Below are positions 45,233 to 53,562 of a DNA stretch of 64,000 bases, piece by piece. Below the pieces are notes generated by a model that saw only the letters and a program-made list of their open reading frames with translations, was not told the origin of the DNA and made no database searches. Each line of letters starts with the position of its first letter. Within the stretch, counting starts at the first letter, position 1. Origin of the DNA: Anabaena sp051781005. GTDB taxonomy: Bacteria > Cyanobacteriota > Cyanobacteriia > Cyanobacteriales > Nostocaceae. Location of the stretch: assembly GCF_051781005.1 (NCBI RefSeq), contig NZ_JBPWOA010000054.1:62001-126000 (forward strand), read 5' to 3'. Position numbers and translations under genes: made by a program.

Positions 45233-46111
45233 CTAAACTAAAATTGAACGACTTGGTGAAATTATTTCCTCATCTGTAAACTTTTGCAGAGAATCCATGC
45301 AAGTGTACAGTGAACGACAAGAACCTGTAGTATTATGGAAATAGGTTGCAAATTTTCTCAAACTTCTAGTTAGTGTTAATGCCAGCAAATACTCCGCAGC
45401 AATAACAGCTACCTGTTGATTAACAAATAAGCTTTGGCGGTTTCGTGCTTGAATTTCAGCACATGATAAACTTGTTGAATTTGATTCTTCAGGTAATGGG
45501 GTTAGCAGTTCTGGATGTTGTCTAGAAGGACTGGGAAGATTAAAACAAAAATTGGGTTTTTGAAGATTATCAAAAGCATCTGCTAAGGTAAATTGGTTAG
45601 TAGAACCAAGCACTACTTGTCCAGAACTAGAATTAGTATGATTACCGCAATCTAACCACCAAATTTGTGGTAGAGAACCTGAGTAAGTTTGGTCTAAGCA
45701 ATTGCTAATTTCAGCACGCGCAGCAGCATTATCTACGCAACCGATAATAACTGTTAACTTGCGCCATTTGGTTGATACAATCTTTTTTGTGAATGGTTTA
45801 GCGATCGCTCTAATCTGTACTCCTAATCCTAAACTGTATCTAGCTGCTAGGACTTCCGCTTTGTATAACCCAACCTCAGACTGTTGAAAATTCTGTCGGG
45901 GGATGTTTCTGGGTTCAATGATATCTGGGTCTACAACTATACAAGAAGTGGTTTTGTTGCTGTTTGCTTCAATCTCCAGCATCAGTCTAGCAACCGACGG
46001 AATCAAAAAACCTCCTGTCCCACCAGCACCCACAACTATAAACTCAACGTGATTATGTGCGGGTAGCATAAGCGGGACAGAATGAGCAAAAGATAGGTCT
46101 AATTTCATCAT
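45233..46111 (-). CDS. PRTRC-system ThiF/E1-like protein
   Basis: 292 residues. The E1 fold starts HVEFIVVGAGGTGGFLIPSV (nucleotide loop near residue 27), followed by CIVVDPDIIEPRNIPRQNF (Asp and Arg of the adenylation site, with NIPRQN close to the canonical NLxRQ), VIIGCVDNAAARAEI, and WWLDCGNHTNSSSGQVVLGS (with a Cys that may be catalytic). The features match the ThiF member of the PRTRC cassette. It would activate the Ub-like PRTRC C (48377-48811) for transfer to the E2-like B protein. It is separated from protein A by a 225-base gap carrying a repeat (CTCTGCGTTCTCTGCGTCTC), unlike the tightly packed rest. Confidence 0.88.
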   Translation of the reverse strand: MMKLDLSFAHSVPLMLPAHNHVEFIVVGAGGTGGFLIPSVARLMLEIEANSNKTTSCIVVDPDIIEPRNIPRQNFQQSEVGLYKAEVLAARYSLGLGVQIRAIAKPFTKKIVSTKWRKLTVIIGCVDNAAARAEISNCLDQTYSGSLPQIWWLDCGNHTNSSSGQVVLGSTNQFTLADAFDNLQKPNFCFNLPSPSRQHPELLTPLPEESNSTSLSCAEIQARNRQSLFVNQQVAVIAAEYLLALTLTRSLRKFATYFHNTTGSCRSLYTCMDSLQKFTDEEIISPSRSILV

Positions 46112-46336
46112 GGTGTAATATCTGTGACATCAAAACCGTTTTGTAGCGGTATCATTCCTTGAATTTTTACCTCTGCGTTCTCTGCGTCTCTGTGGTTATT
46201 TACAGATGTTTTCAACTATTTAAATCACACATTGATTCCTAACGCACTTCGTGCTTCGCTCCGCTGGTGCGCCTTTGTTTCTCTGCGACTCTGCGCGAAA
46301 CAAAAACTGTGGTTTATTTACCTGTAATTGCTGTAA

Positions 46337-46948
46337 TCATTTAGATACTACTGAATTGGATGTTAAACAACTTGGTAACTCAAATACCCAGTCACCAGGG
46401 ATGTACCAAAAGTGGCTGTATGTACCCAACCGCACGCAGATATGGGGATTAGTGAAAATCTCACCCAAAACAGCGAAGATTCTGAATTTTCCGGCTTCTT
46501 CCTCGTCGTCAGTAGTAGAAAATTGTGCGCTCATACTGTGGTGACTGTGTATCTCAATCATCGCAGTCTCATAGAACAAGCTGGTTGCCTCTACTGGAGT
46601 TACACTGGTAGATGTGGCAGTTTGTTCTGGGGTGTGCAGATGCCACTGTCCGTCCGTAAAGCAGAGATAAAAGAGTATTTCTTGGTGTCCCGCATTTTGA
46701 GCTAACTGTAAAATTTGCAACGTTAACCTAGCGGAAACTAAGGGATATTGCAGGTGAAAGTAGGGTGTGAGATGTGGTAAACCGCGAATACTGCATTGGT
46801 TGATAGGAAAGCACGCAGATAGTCCTTGACGTGCAGCACGGACAAACGCTCCGTTCCCAGCTACCCAGTATTCCATCATTTTGCCTGTTATCAGTGGTAA
46901 GTCGGTGCTGGTGGCAAATTGATAATTGATAAGTGCAGGTATAGTCAT
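46337..46948 (-). CDS. PRTRC system protein A, JAB/JAMM peptidase-like
   Basis: 203 residues. The JAMM metal site is complete: EIHSHHSMSAQFSTTDDEEE (HxH, seven residues, then SxxD), near residues 131-150, with a candidate upstream Glu in GKMMEYW or YETAMIEI. This is the isopeptidase-type fold predicted to remove Ub-like proteins. GKFRIFAVLGEIFTNPHICV follows as in other PRTRC A proteins. Its start overlaps the stop of protein B by 4 bases. It converges on no gene; 225 bases separate it from the ThiF gene downstream. Confidence 0.88.
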   Translation of the reverse strand: MTIPALINYQFATSTDLPLITGKMMEYWVAGNGAFVRAARQGLSACFPINQCSIRGLPHLTPYFHLQYPLVSARLTLQILQLAQNAGHQEILFYLCFTDGQWHLHTPEQTATSTSVTPVEATSLFYETAMIEIHSHHSMSAQFSTTDDEEEAGKFRIFAVLGEIFTNPHICVRLGTYSHFWYIPGDWVFELPSCLTSNSVVSK

Positions 46949-47652
46949 GAGATAATCTCTTCAATTGCAGTGGTAATGGTTTTGTTACCCCAAGGCACTA
47001 AATCCCGTGTGGGGTATCTTTTAGATTTGTTGTTGTGTAGTTGCTGTAAAAGCAATCGCACATCTTCAGGATATGATTTGGATTTACCCTGCACCGAATC
47101 TTGATTGAAAGCACTATCCCAAAATAATTGCCATACCTGCATGATATTTTCAAGGGAACAATGGGGAACAGAATTTTCACCAAAACAGATAGAACCGTTC
47201 TCCATCACGTTTGGTAAAGGTGCATAAAACAGTGGAGAACTTTGGTTAAATTTCTTAATAGCCCAAATCCAATATTGACGATTACATCCTGCAAATATTA
47301 ACCCCGGCATAGGTATTTTTAAAGTTGTAGTTTCTAAGGAGATGCAAGAACGTTGTGGTGGATAAAACTGCACTAACCATTCTCCTTTGTGGCATCTTCC
47401 CCACCTCACGGTATTTACTGGTAAATAACCTGAATCAATCGGTTCAGCAGCAAAAGCTTCTCTCAATGCAGCAGGAGCGATAAATTTGTAATTTGTTGTT
47501 TCTCCTTCTTTGTAAACTAGAAGGTATTGACCAGGCAGAAATAGTAGATGTGCCAGTGTTTCTGTATGAGTAGTTTGGTTAATAATTGAATGTGAGATAT
47601 CACCAATGTTGAGTTGAGGTAAAATGTTAGTTAATACCGTGCTTTGTTCCAT
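46945..47652 (-). CDS. PRTRC system protein B, E2-like
   Basis: 235 residues. FYPPQRSCISLETTTLKIPM, then PGLIFAGCNRQYWIWAIKKF and PLPNVMENGSICFGENSVPH match the PRTRC B family. The PLPNV...GSICFG segment is the predicted E2-like active-site region, with the Cys as likely acceptor. It would take the activated Ub-like protein from the ThiF protein. It overlaps the 248-codon gene upstream by 22 bases and gene A downstream by 4, so all are co-translated. Confidence 0.85.
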   Translation of the reverse strand: MEQSTVLTNILPQLNIGDISHSIINQTTHTETLAHLLFLPGQYLLVYKEGETTNYKFIAPAALREAFAAEPIDSGYLPVNTVRWGRCHKGEWLVQFYPPQRSCISLETTTLKIPMPGLIFAGCNRQYWIWAIKKFNQSSPLFYAPLPNVMENGSICFGENSVPHCSLENIMQVWQLFWDSAFNQDSVQGKSKSYPEDVRLLLQQLHNNKSKRYPTRDLVPWGNKTITTAIEEIIS

Positions 47653-48377
47653 AGTTTGATTACCTGTTTTCTATGGTCAATAGAAGATTCAATCCATTCT
47701 GAAAACTCCGTCATTTTCTGGCAATATGTTTGGCATAATTGCCATTGTTCGGCTAAATATTTCAGCACTGCTTGCTCCCAATCAAATGAGACATATTCTT
47801 CATGGGTGACATTTAACCAAATACATTCTGTACTGTGGTCAATGATAGATATGACATCATAAAGTAGAGACAAAGGTGATGTTGTTTGTTGACATAGTAA
47901 GGAAAGATTATCCCAATTTATTTTATCCACCGTTACCAATTTATGAGGAATGAATCCAAAGCAAGAATTCCAATCTTCTTGAGGATGTCCATAACCTATA
48001 ATTGATAATAGAAATTGTTCTGTGAAACTGAGTTCTTCTAAACCTATTTCCCACCAATCTATGTTTTGGGAGTAAACGGGAATTTCTGTGTATCTTTCTG
48101 TGCATTCCCGAAAATCTTCGTGGTAATCTATGGGAAATAACCACTCATTTACCAGTTCCAAAAACTCAATTTCTAGGTCACTGTAAACACTGGGATGTGA
48201 ATGTTGTCTCAAGGGAGTCGTTGAGGATGACCATTCACTGGGGAACAGTTCTTTGTAGAGACTGAGGTAATTAATTTGTTCGCTGAGTTCTTCTAAATAC
48301 CAAATTCCCTCTTGCACAGTTTGGGGAATCTGGTATGTTTTCAAAGACTCAGCAGCCAATTGATATTGAGACTGCAT
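47631..48377 (-). CDS. Unknown protein of the PRTRC operon
   Basis: 248 residues, acidic and Trp/Tyr/Glu-rich (ERYTEIPVYSQNIDWWEIGL; EWLFPIDYHEDFRECTERYT). No motif or family recognised; PRTRC protein F is a conceivable relation because of its place in the cassette, but the sequence does not show this to me. It overlaps gene C upstream by one base and gene B downstream by 22, so its product must act with them. Confidence 0.65.
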   Translation of the reverse strand: MQSQYQLAAESLKTYQIPQTVQEGIWYLEELSEQINYLSLYKELFPSEWSSSTTPLRQHSHPSVYSDLEIEFLELVNEWLFPIDYHEDFRECTERYTEIPVYSQNIDWWEIGLEELSFTEQFLLSIIGYGHPQEDWNSCFGFIPHKLVTVDKINWDNLSLLCQQTTSPLSLLYDVISIIDHSTECIWLNVTHEEYVSFDWEQAVLKYLAEQWQLCQTYCQKMTEFSEWIESSIDHRKQVIKLWNKARY

Positions 48378-48811
48378 TAGAAGCCGGAAATTGGTATTTG
48401 TGAAGGTATAGGTGGAGATTTTTTGAGAATATTTAAACTCTTCTCTAATTCAGTTTGCCATTCTCTCCCAGTGGTAATTGCTGTTGTTAGTTCATCTTGT
48501 AATAACAGCAGATTTTCGATATTCAGATGACCTTGAATTTCTAATATTTTGATTTGCCAACTTAATAGTAAAGCTGGGTTAAATTGATGTTCGCTGGTAA
48601 TTAAGGTTTGGAGGATATTACCTAAACCCTTAGTACCTGCTTTCTTGACCATGCGAATTTGGGTAATTCCCTCTTTATCCGTTCGCGTAATTTCTGCATG
48701 AGCAATTTCTGGGTAGAATGGTGTCAGGGCATTGCGGAGAGTTTCGTCAGTAGCTGCAATTTCATCAGCTATGGGTATTTCTTGACCTTCAATCATCAAA
48801 ATGTGAGGCAT
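48377..48811 (-). CDS. PRTRC system protein C-like (ubiquitin-like), C-terminally extended
   Basis: 144 residues. Residues 1-65 (ILMIEGQEIPIADEIAATDE, then FYPEIAHAEITRTDKEGITQ and IRMVKKAGTKG) match the PRTRC C pattern, including the YPE and GTKG positions; that family is thought to be Ub-like and is usually about 70 residues. Here it continues with about 80 helical residues (LLLSWQIKILEIQGHLNIEN) with no partner I know. The stop overlaps the next gene start (TAATG). Confidence 0.75.
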   Translation of the reverse strand: MPHILMIEGQEIPIADEIAATDETLRNALTPFYPEIAHAEITRTDKEGITQIRMVKKAGTKGLGNILQTLITSEHQFNPALLLSWQIKILEIQGHLNIENLLLLQDELTTAITTGREWQTELEKSLNILKKSPPIPSQIPISGF

Positions 48812-48812
48812 A

Positions 48813-49280
48813 TTAAAACAGTGTTAATTGATTAGAGGGTTTAGTTTTGTGAGGATTAGTTGGTGGTAAATCAGGAGGATTGACAATTTTGTTATTCTCT
48901 GATTGGTTGACAGATAATTTCTGTTTTTGAGCTTCTTTTTGTTGGGCTTGTTCTGCTATTTGTGGTAAAATAGCTTTTAGTTTCGTAAAAACTTCAGCTA
49001 TTACTGGATATTGTTCGATTTCATGCAGTGTACTAACTTGCATGATTGGTGGTTGTTCCTTGATTCCAGCCGTGATTAATACCTGCCGTAAATCGTTTGT
49101 AGTAGCTGGTAAAATTTGGATGCCTAAGATGATAGTGTTGCTGTCAAAATCAAATCTATCTTCTTTTTCAGATGCTACGTTAACAACATCAGTTTCTGTG
49201 AATGAGGTGGTGAAATCAGCATCGTTATCGTCAGTTTCTACATCTTCATCTACAATTTGTTGATTTTCAATTTTTGACAT
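48813..49280 (-). CDS. Unknown acidic protein ending in a clamp-binding peptide
   Basis: 155 residues. The N-terminal 50 are acidic and disordered (VDEDVETDDNDADFTTSFTE). The middle is a small helical domain (TTNDLRQVLITAGIKEQPPI, EVFTKLKAILPQIAEQAQQK). A Pro-rich linker leads to the last residues KPSNQLTLF, a beta-clamp motif (QLTLF, close to QLSLF). It is encoded one base before the PRTRC C gene. So it may link the Ub-like cassette to the plasmid clamp. Family not recognised; PRTRC E is a possibility by position only. Confidence 0.65.
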   Translation of the reverse strand: MSKIENQQIVDEDVETDDNDADFTTSFTETDVVNVASEKEDRFDFDSNTIILGIQILPATTNDLRQVLITAGIKEQPPIMQVSTLHEIEQYPVIAEVFTKLKAILPQIAEQAQQKEAQKQKLSVNQSENNKIVNPPDLPPTNPHKTKPSNQLTLF

Positions 49281-49289
49281 AATTAGTAG

Positions 49290-50190
49290 TTAGGAAAGAT
49301 TAGCTAAACGGTGTAAAATCTGTATATTCATTCCCCATTTCCTGAATGATTGCCATTTGTATTCACACTCCCCTGGTGTGTATTTAGCTGATAGCTGACT
49401 CCATTCCTCCCAAGCAGAAAGTAGGGTAGGATTGACTGATTTCAAAGCCATTCCTACCTTGATCCATGAATCATATTTATCTGCAAAGCGAGGATGAATA
49501 ATTTCTAGTAGTAGCAGTGCTGTTTCTGTATCCTCACCTGTAAATTCTCGATTGGTTGGTAAGGTATTACTGTTTTTGTGGTAGCCTCTTTTTGGTGGTT
49601 TCGCACGTTTGGTCATTTGTTCGATTATCCAAGATGGTGCGATCGCAACTTCAACTTGGTCAGGACGACAACCACTCAGCCAACGATAATAACCTGTTTG
49701 TGGATGAATACTGGGGGGAAGTATTGATGGTAGTTTAGTACCTCTAAATTCTAAAACTTCACCGGGGGCGGTGGTGATTTTGCGGGATTTGAGGTGAGGG
49801 TGAGTGTTACCTGGTAATTTCAGTAAATATTGCGCCCTTCCTGGTCGTCCCGATGTAAATGCAACTGTAGTGGGTAGTGGTTGATGTGCGATAATTGCTG
49901 CATGGGCGCTGTATCCATCACAGTCTATGGCGATTAAAAATTCTTGGGAGTTTTGACCGCAAAGTATACCTATACCTGTGGGGGTTACTTTGTAAAACCC
50001 GTGATGTCGGTTTCTGACTGGTACTTTCTCATATTGCTGGAGTTGGTTCAGCAATGCTTGAGGAGACCAGGGGTGTTGTTCCCATTGATACCCTAATGGT
50101 CTTTTTCCTTGGGTGGGGATGATAGGCCAGTGTGGGGGGAGTAGTTTTAAGGTGTCAATTAGTTTTTGGGTTTGTGGTTTTTTTCAGCAT
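49290..50190 (-). CDS. Primase-polymerase (Prim-Pol) with N-terminal frameshift
   Basis: The main frame (49290-50054, 254 residues from a TTG) contains the Prim-Pol core: GIGILCGQNSQEFLIAIDCD, AFTSGRPGRAQYLLKLPGN, VLEFRGTKLPSILPPSIHPQ, then a PriCT-like domain (DSWIKVGMALKSVNPTLLSA). The IDCDG is the metal-binding Asp site. The same frame stays open upstream to 50183 and codes LLPPHWPIIPTQGKRPLGYQ, a conserved Prim-Pol start, but has no start codon. An ATG at 50190 (MLKK) is in another frame; the two join if one A is removed from the A7 run at 50178-50184. So this is a frameshifted, slipping or misread gene. It heads the PRTRC operon and would prime plasmid replication. Confidence 0.8.
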
Positions 50191-50767
50191 GGGTTTTAAT
50201 TTTGGTTGAGGTTGCAAATGGGATAAAAATGTTGGCAGTTTCTGACTTGAATGAAAAATAGGCCTTTTTGGTTAGAGTCGATGAGGAGTATTGTTTTGTT
50301 TAAAGGATAAAGTGGCTGCTCCAATTAAGCTGGAAGGCTTATTTTTCCGTTGTGCAAAACCTGTTGCGATTGCTGTGACTTGAACCATAATTCGGGTCTT
50401 GGTAACTTTTGGTGATGATGAAAGGTTACGACTATTATGATCACCAAAAACTGACAACAACCACTTTATCCTTTAAAAAACTGCAAACAATTCCTTTAAG
50501 TCACACAAAAATAGTGAAAGTAGAAAATTCATCTTTTCCATTAGACTTTTCAGCAATGTCTGCGTTAGCAGACTTTGGTCACATATCACTAATTTGGGTA
50601 AGTTTATATTATATCTTGTATAAACTAAATAAATTGTGATTTCAAGGATAAAGTGAGTCTATTGCATTTCTTCCACGTAGTTATGACCAACGCAAACAGA
50701 TTGGTTGAATTAAGCTACTGGTAACCATATCAAGTAACCCATGTAAGTTATGATTTATTTTGGGGTA
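50191..50767. other. Intergenic region upstream of the Prim-Pol gene, origin candidate
   Basis: No gene I support in 577 bases; two short open frames (minus 50272-50460, plus 50409-50639) lie across inverted repeats and have no recognisable features. Inverted repeats are listed separately (50298-50477), and AAGGATAAAGTG recurs at 50644-50655. Next to a primase gene, such a region may include the replication origin. Confidence 0.4.
50298..50477. repeat. Nested inverted repeats between Prim-Pol and pPIWI_RE operons
   Basis: Outer arms: TTTAAAGGATAAAGTGG (about 50298-50314) and its exact complement CCACTTTATCCTTTAAA (50461-50477). Inner arms: TTTTGGTGAT (50407-50416) and ATCACCAAAA (50440-50449). 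A third copy of the outer motif (AAGGATAAAGTG) lies at 50644-50655. It may be a MITE, a regulatory site or an origin structure. Confidence 0.7.
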
Positions 50768-53557
50768 CTAAAATAAGCTTAATTGGATGTATTCTGGGGC
50801 TTGCTCTATTACAGATTCATCTAATAAATCATCCTCAAAATCATCAAATTCTTCCTCAACATTTAGCCTAGATATATATTCAGAAATTTGTTTGGCAGAA
50901 TGAACTGGTTGTGGTAGTAAAGTTACTATTTCTGTGTCAAGAAAAGGAGAAGCTTCTCGTAATCTATGTACTACTAATGTCCATTCTTCTGGCTTATCTT
51001 CTGATTGGAGACATAACCAAGAAATTTCTAGCGCGGATTGGTTCCATCCTGGCTTTGATACTCTATCACGCTGCCTTGAACTTGCTGGTCTTTTTGCAGA
51101 TTGGGGAGAACGACCTATTGAGTAAAAAGCAGAGCTAAAATCCGGGTTATGATAAATGCCACTATACCTGTTAAACCCAGATATAGGACAAACGTGAGCT
51201 ACCAAACCATCACTGGAATATCGTAGTCTAGCTACACGCAGAAGTTGTGGATTTTGGCAAGAAAGAAGTTTGTTTTGATGCCAAAGATTATTTGGGTCTT
51301 TTGCCTCGTCTCCTGACACAAGTTTTAAAAGTGAAGGAAGGTCTTGGCGGAGATTTTGGTCATCTAATAATAGTAGAGTTGGATTTTTTATTTCTAAATC
51401 TGCAAAAGCTCGCCCCACAAAGTTTTTTATCTGCTCTGAGGTATAGTTTGAGTTATACTTCTGCTCAAACATGGCTACCGTGAATAAACTTTCATCATAT
51501 GGCATCCAAGTCGGCCCATAATCCCCTGGTAAAGACACTTGCATTTGAGATGAATTATTTTCTGAAGGGATTTTGATAAGTATAGGGATAACTACCTTTG
51601 TTTCTCCTTTACTTCGAGCGTTGAGACGAATTATTTTGATAGCAATTATATCTAAATTATGAGGCAGTGATGTTTGATAAAACCCCGTATAAAAGGGTAT
51701 ACCTAAAGGGAAATTTAACTGGCGCATTAAATCTAAAATTGCATTTAAGCACCTTGCTTTGTAAGCTTTTTTTTGAGTATTTAACTTGTTCTTTTTACTT
51801 TCATAGTTTTTAACTTGTTTTTCGTCATTAGAATCTATAGGAGCAAATTCTTCTGGATTGATATATTCCGTTTCTGGTTGTAAAAATTGACTTACCCAAC
51901 TTGCATAAGCGTGTCCCCAACGAATTGCTGCTTTTGGGTCAGTTAACCTCCTTTGCTTGTCGAATTTTCGGTAATCAACTAACTCGATAAGAATACCTCG
52001 TTTTTCGTTACTAGGTTTAGGCTGCGTTAGCAGTTGGCGTTCGATTAGTCTAGCTCTATTTTTGCTGGCGGCTGCTTTGGCTTGGCCAGAATAAGAACCA
52101 CCTAAAGATAAAGGAGAAAGCCATTCATTAGGCAAGGGAGTTTTGTCTACTTTCAATAAATAACTTTCTCCTAAACAGTTGGTAAATTTGTAAGTTTCAT
52201 TGTCTATTTCTTGAACAGTTCCTTGTACTTGTTTGCTTTCTAAAAATTCTCTCAACACCTCTAACAAAGTATTTACTGAATTAGATGAAATCCTAATCCG
52301 GTAAACTTGCTCACTAATGGTAGATGTTTCTTTATGTTTAGAAAGTCGTCGTTTTCTGCAATGACTAAAGTCTATTTTATTGATGATTGGCGCTGCCACT
52401 ACTCCAGGCGGTAAAGCTGTTGTTAATCTTTCAAATAACTCAAATCTATCAGCTGGTTCTAGCCCAACTCCTACTGGGTGAGAACCTAGTCGCGTTCTGT
52501 GTGATAGTAAATATTGTGGTGCATATTTTGCGGGGTCGCTTAAAAACTGCATTGCTTCTGGAATATCAATATGAGGAGCTATCATCGCCAAAATTTTGTC
52601 AATTCTAGCTTTCCAAATAACCGAGTCATGCCGCATTAACTTGAGGTTGATTAGAGTAGTTTCTCGTTCTACACTTGGATCTGAATTTGGCTTGAGCCAT
52701 CCTAAATTTTCCATTGCTACATAAACGCTGCTGTCTTCTCCTTTCGGCAGGAATATTTTTTGTCTGGCACCGGGAAGTGGTTGATTTCCTGGATTATCCC
52801 AAGCAGTCATAGGTTTAGAAATATAGCGTCTAATACCTGCTTGAAATAGTAACAAGTAGGGAGTTTTGCCGTTAGGAGGAGCGATATAAAACTTTAAGTA
52901 ATATGAATACCTAGCTACTTGTTCAGCATTATTGGAAGGTGAATAGTTGATAGGAGGCCAGGTAACTAGATAAGCCTCTTTGCCAGTAGATGGAGACACC
53001 ACTAAAGGCCAATATTCTTCATGACCATTAGCATTCCTTAAACCTAACTGAAATCCCTTTCTAGTTAACCAGCGTGCTATGAGTTCAGGCAAGACCACTT
53101 CTAGAACATCAAAGGGAGCATTTTTTAAATTTATGAGTTCCCAATTTAATTCTGCACGACCTGACTCTATCTCAGCTAGGACGGATTTGACTACTTTCAG
53201 GTCATAGTTGACTGACAACCAATTTTGTATAATTGCCCAAAATTGGTTTAAATCAATTAAACCACTATAAGCATGAACAATTATCCAATACTCTGGTCTA
53301 ATTTCTGGAACGCGAGAAAAGGAGTTAGGAAAAATGTAGAGAATGTCAGAGGCACAACCTCTTAAAGCTGCATAGAGACTGAGTATGGGAGGAGTATGGT
53401 CTACATCTGCTAGACCTTTTATAATGTCTATCCAAGTTACCGGCAGTCTTAATCCATACACTTCTCCCATGACTAAAGGGTCAAAATTATCATTGAATAA
53501 CCAAGCTAAAGTCTGTAGCCTGTCAATGGGAGGTAATTGTTCTTGTGCTTGAGTCAT
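50768..53557 (-). CDS. pPIWI_RE protein with C-terminal clamp-binding peptide
   Basis: 929 residues. This matches the prokaryotic PIWI group with conserved R and E residues. The C-terminal RNase H-like part shows YSIGRSPQSAKRPASSRQRD (near residue 809), ALEISWLCLQ (the Glu) and VVHRLREASPFLD, followed by LPQPVHSAKQISEYISRLN, the usual ending. The central part (KTPLPNEWLSPLSLGG; RLIERQLLTQP) fits the MID-like region and the N-terminal 350 residues a pPIWI_RE-X-type module. It is predicted to bind nucleic-acid guides or R-loops in defence. It is followed in the operon by helicase and REase genes, as expected for this system. The last residues are IQLSLF: a clamp motif I have not known for this family. 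Confidence 0.82.
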   Translation of the reverse strand: MTQAQEQLPPIDRLQTLAWLFNDNFDPLVMGEVYGLRLPVTWIDIIKGLADVDHTPPILSLYAALRGCASDILYIFPNSFSRVPEIRPEYWIIVHAYSGLIDLNQFWAIIQNWLSVNYDLKVVKSVLAEIESGRAELNWELINLKNAPFDVLEVVLPELIARWLTRKGFQLGLRNANGHEEYWPLVVSPSTGKEAYLVTWPPINYSPSNNAEQVARYSYYLKFYIAPPNGKTPYLLLFQAGIRRYISKPMTAWDNPGNQPLPGARQKIFLPKGEDSSVYVAMENLGWLKPNSDPSVERETTLINLKLMRHDSVIWKARIDKILAMIAPHIDIPEAMQFLSDPAKYAPQYLLSHRTRLGSHPVGVGLEPADRFELFERLTTALPPGVVAAPIINKIDFSHCRKRRLSKHKETSTISEQVYRIRISSNSVNTLLEVLREFLESKQVQGTVQEIDNETYKFTNCLGESYLLKVDKTPLPNEWLSPLSLGGSYSGQAKAAASKNRARLIERQLLTQPKPSNEKRGILIELVDYRKFDKQRRLTDPKAAIRWGHAYASWVSQFLQPETEYINPEEFAPIDSNDEKQVKNYESKKNKLNTQKKAYKARCLNAILDLMRQLNFPLGIPFYTGFYQTSLPHNLDIIAIKIIRLNARSKGETKVVIPILIKIPSENNSSQMQVSLPGDYGPTWMPYDESLFTVAMFEQKYNSNYTSEQIKNFVGRAFADLEIKNPTLLLLDDQNLRQDLPSLLKLVSGDEAKDPNNLWHQNKLLSCQNPQLLRVARLRYSSDGLVAHVCPISGFNRYSGIYHNPDFSSAFYSIGRSPQSAKRPASSRQRDRVSKPGWNQSALEISWLCLQSEDKPEEWTLVVHRLREASPFLDTEIVTLLPQPVHSAKQISEYISRLNVEEEFDDFEDDLLDESVIEQAPEYIQLSLF

Positions 53558-53562
53558 TTTAT

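Noticed and set aside
50272..50460. 62-codon minus-strand gene and overlapping 76-codon plus-strand frame
   Set aside because: Both run through the inverted repeats and have no family features.
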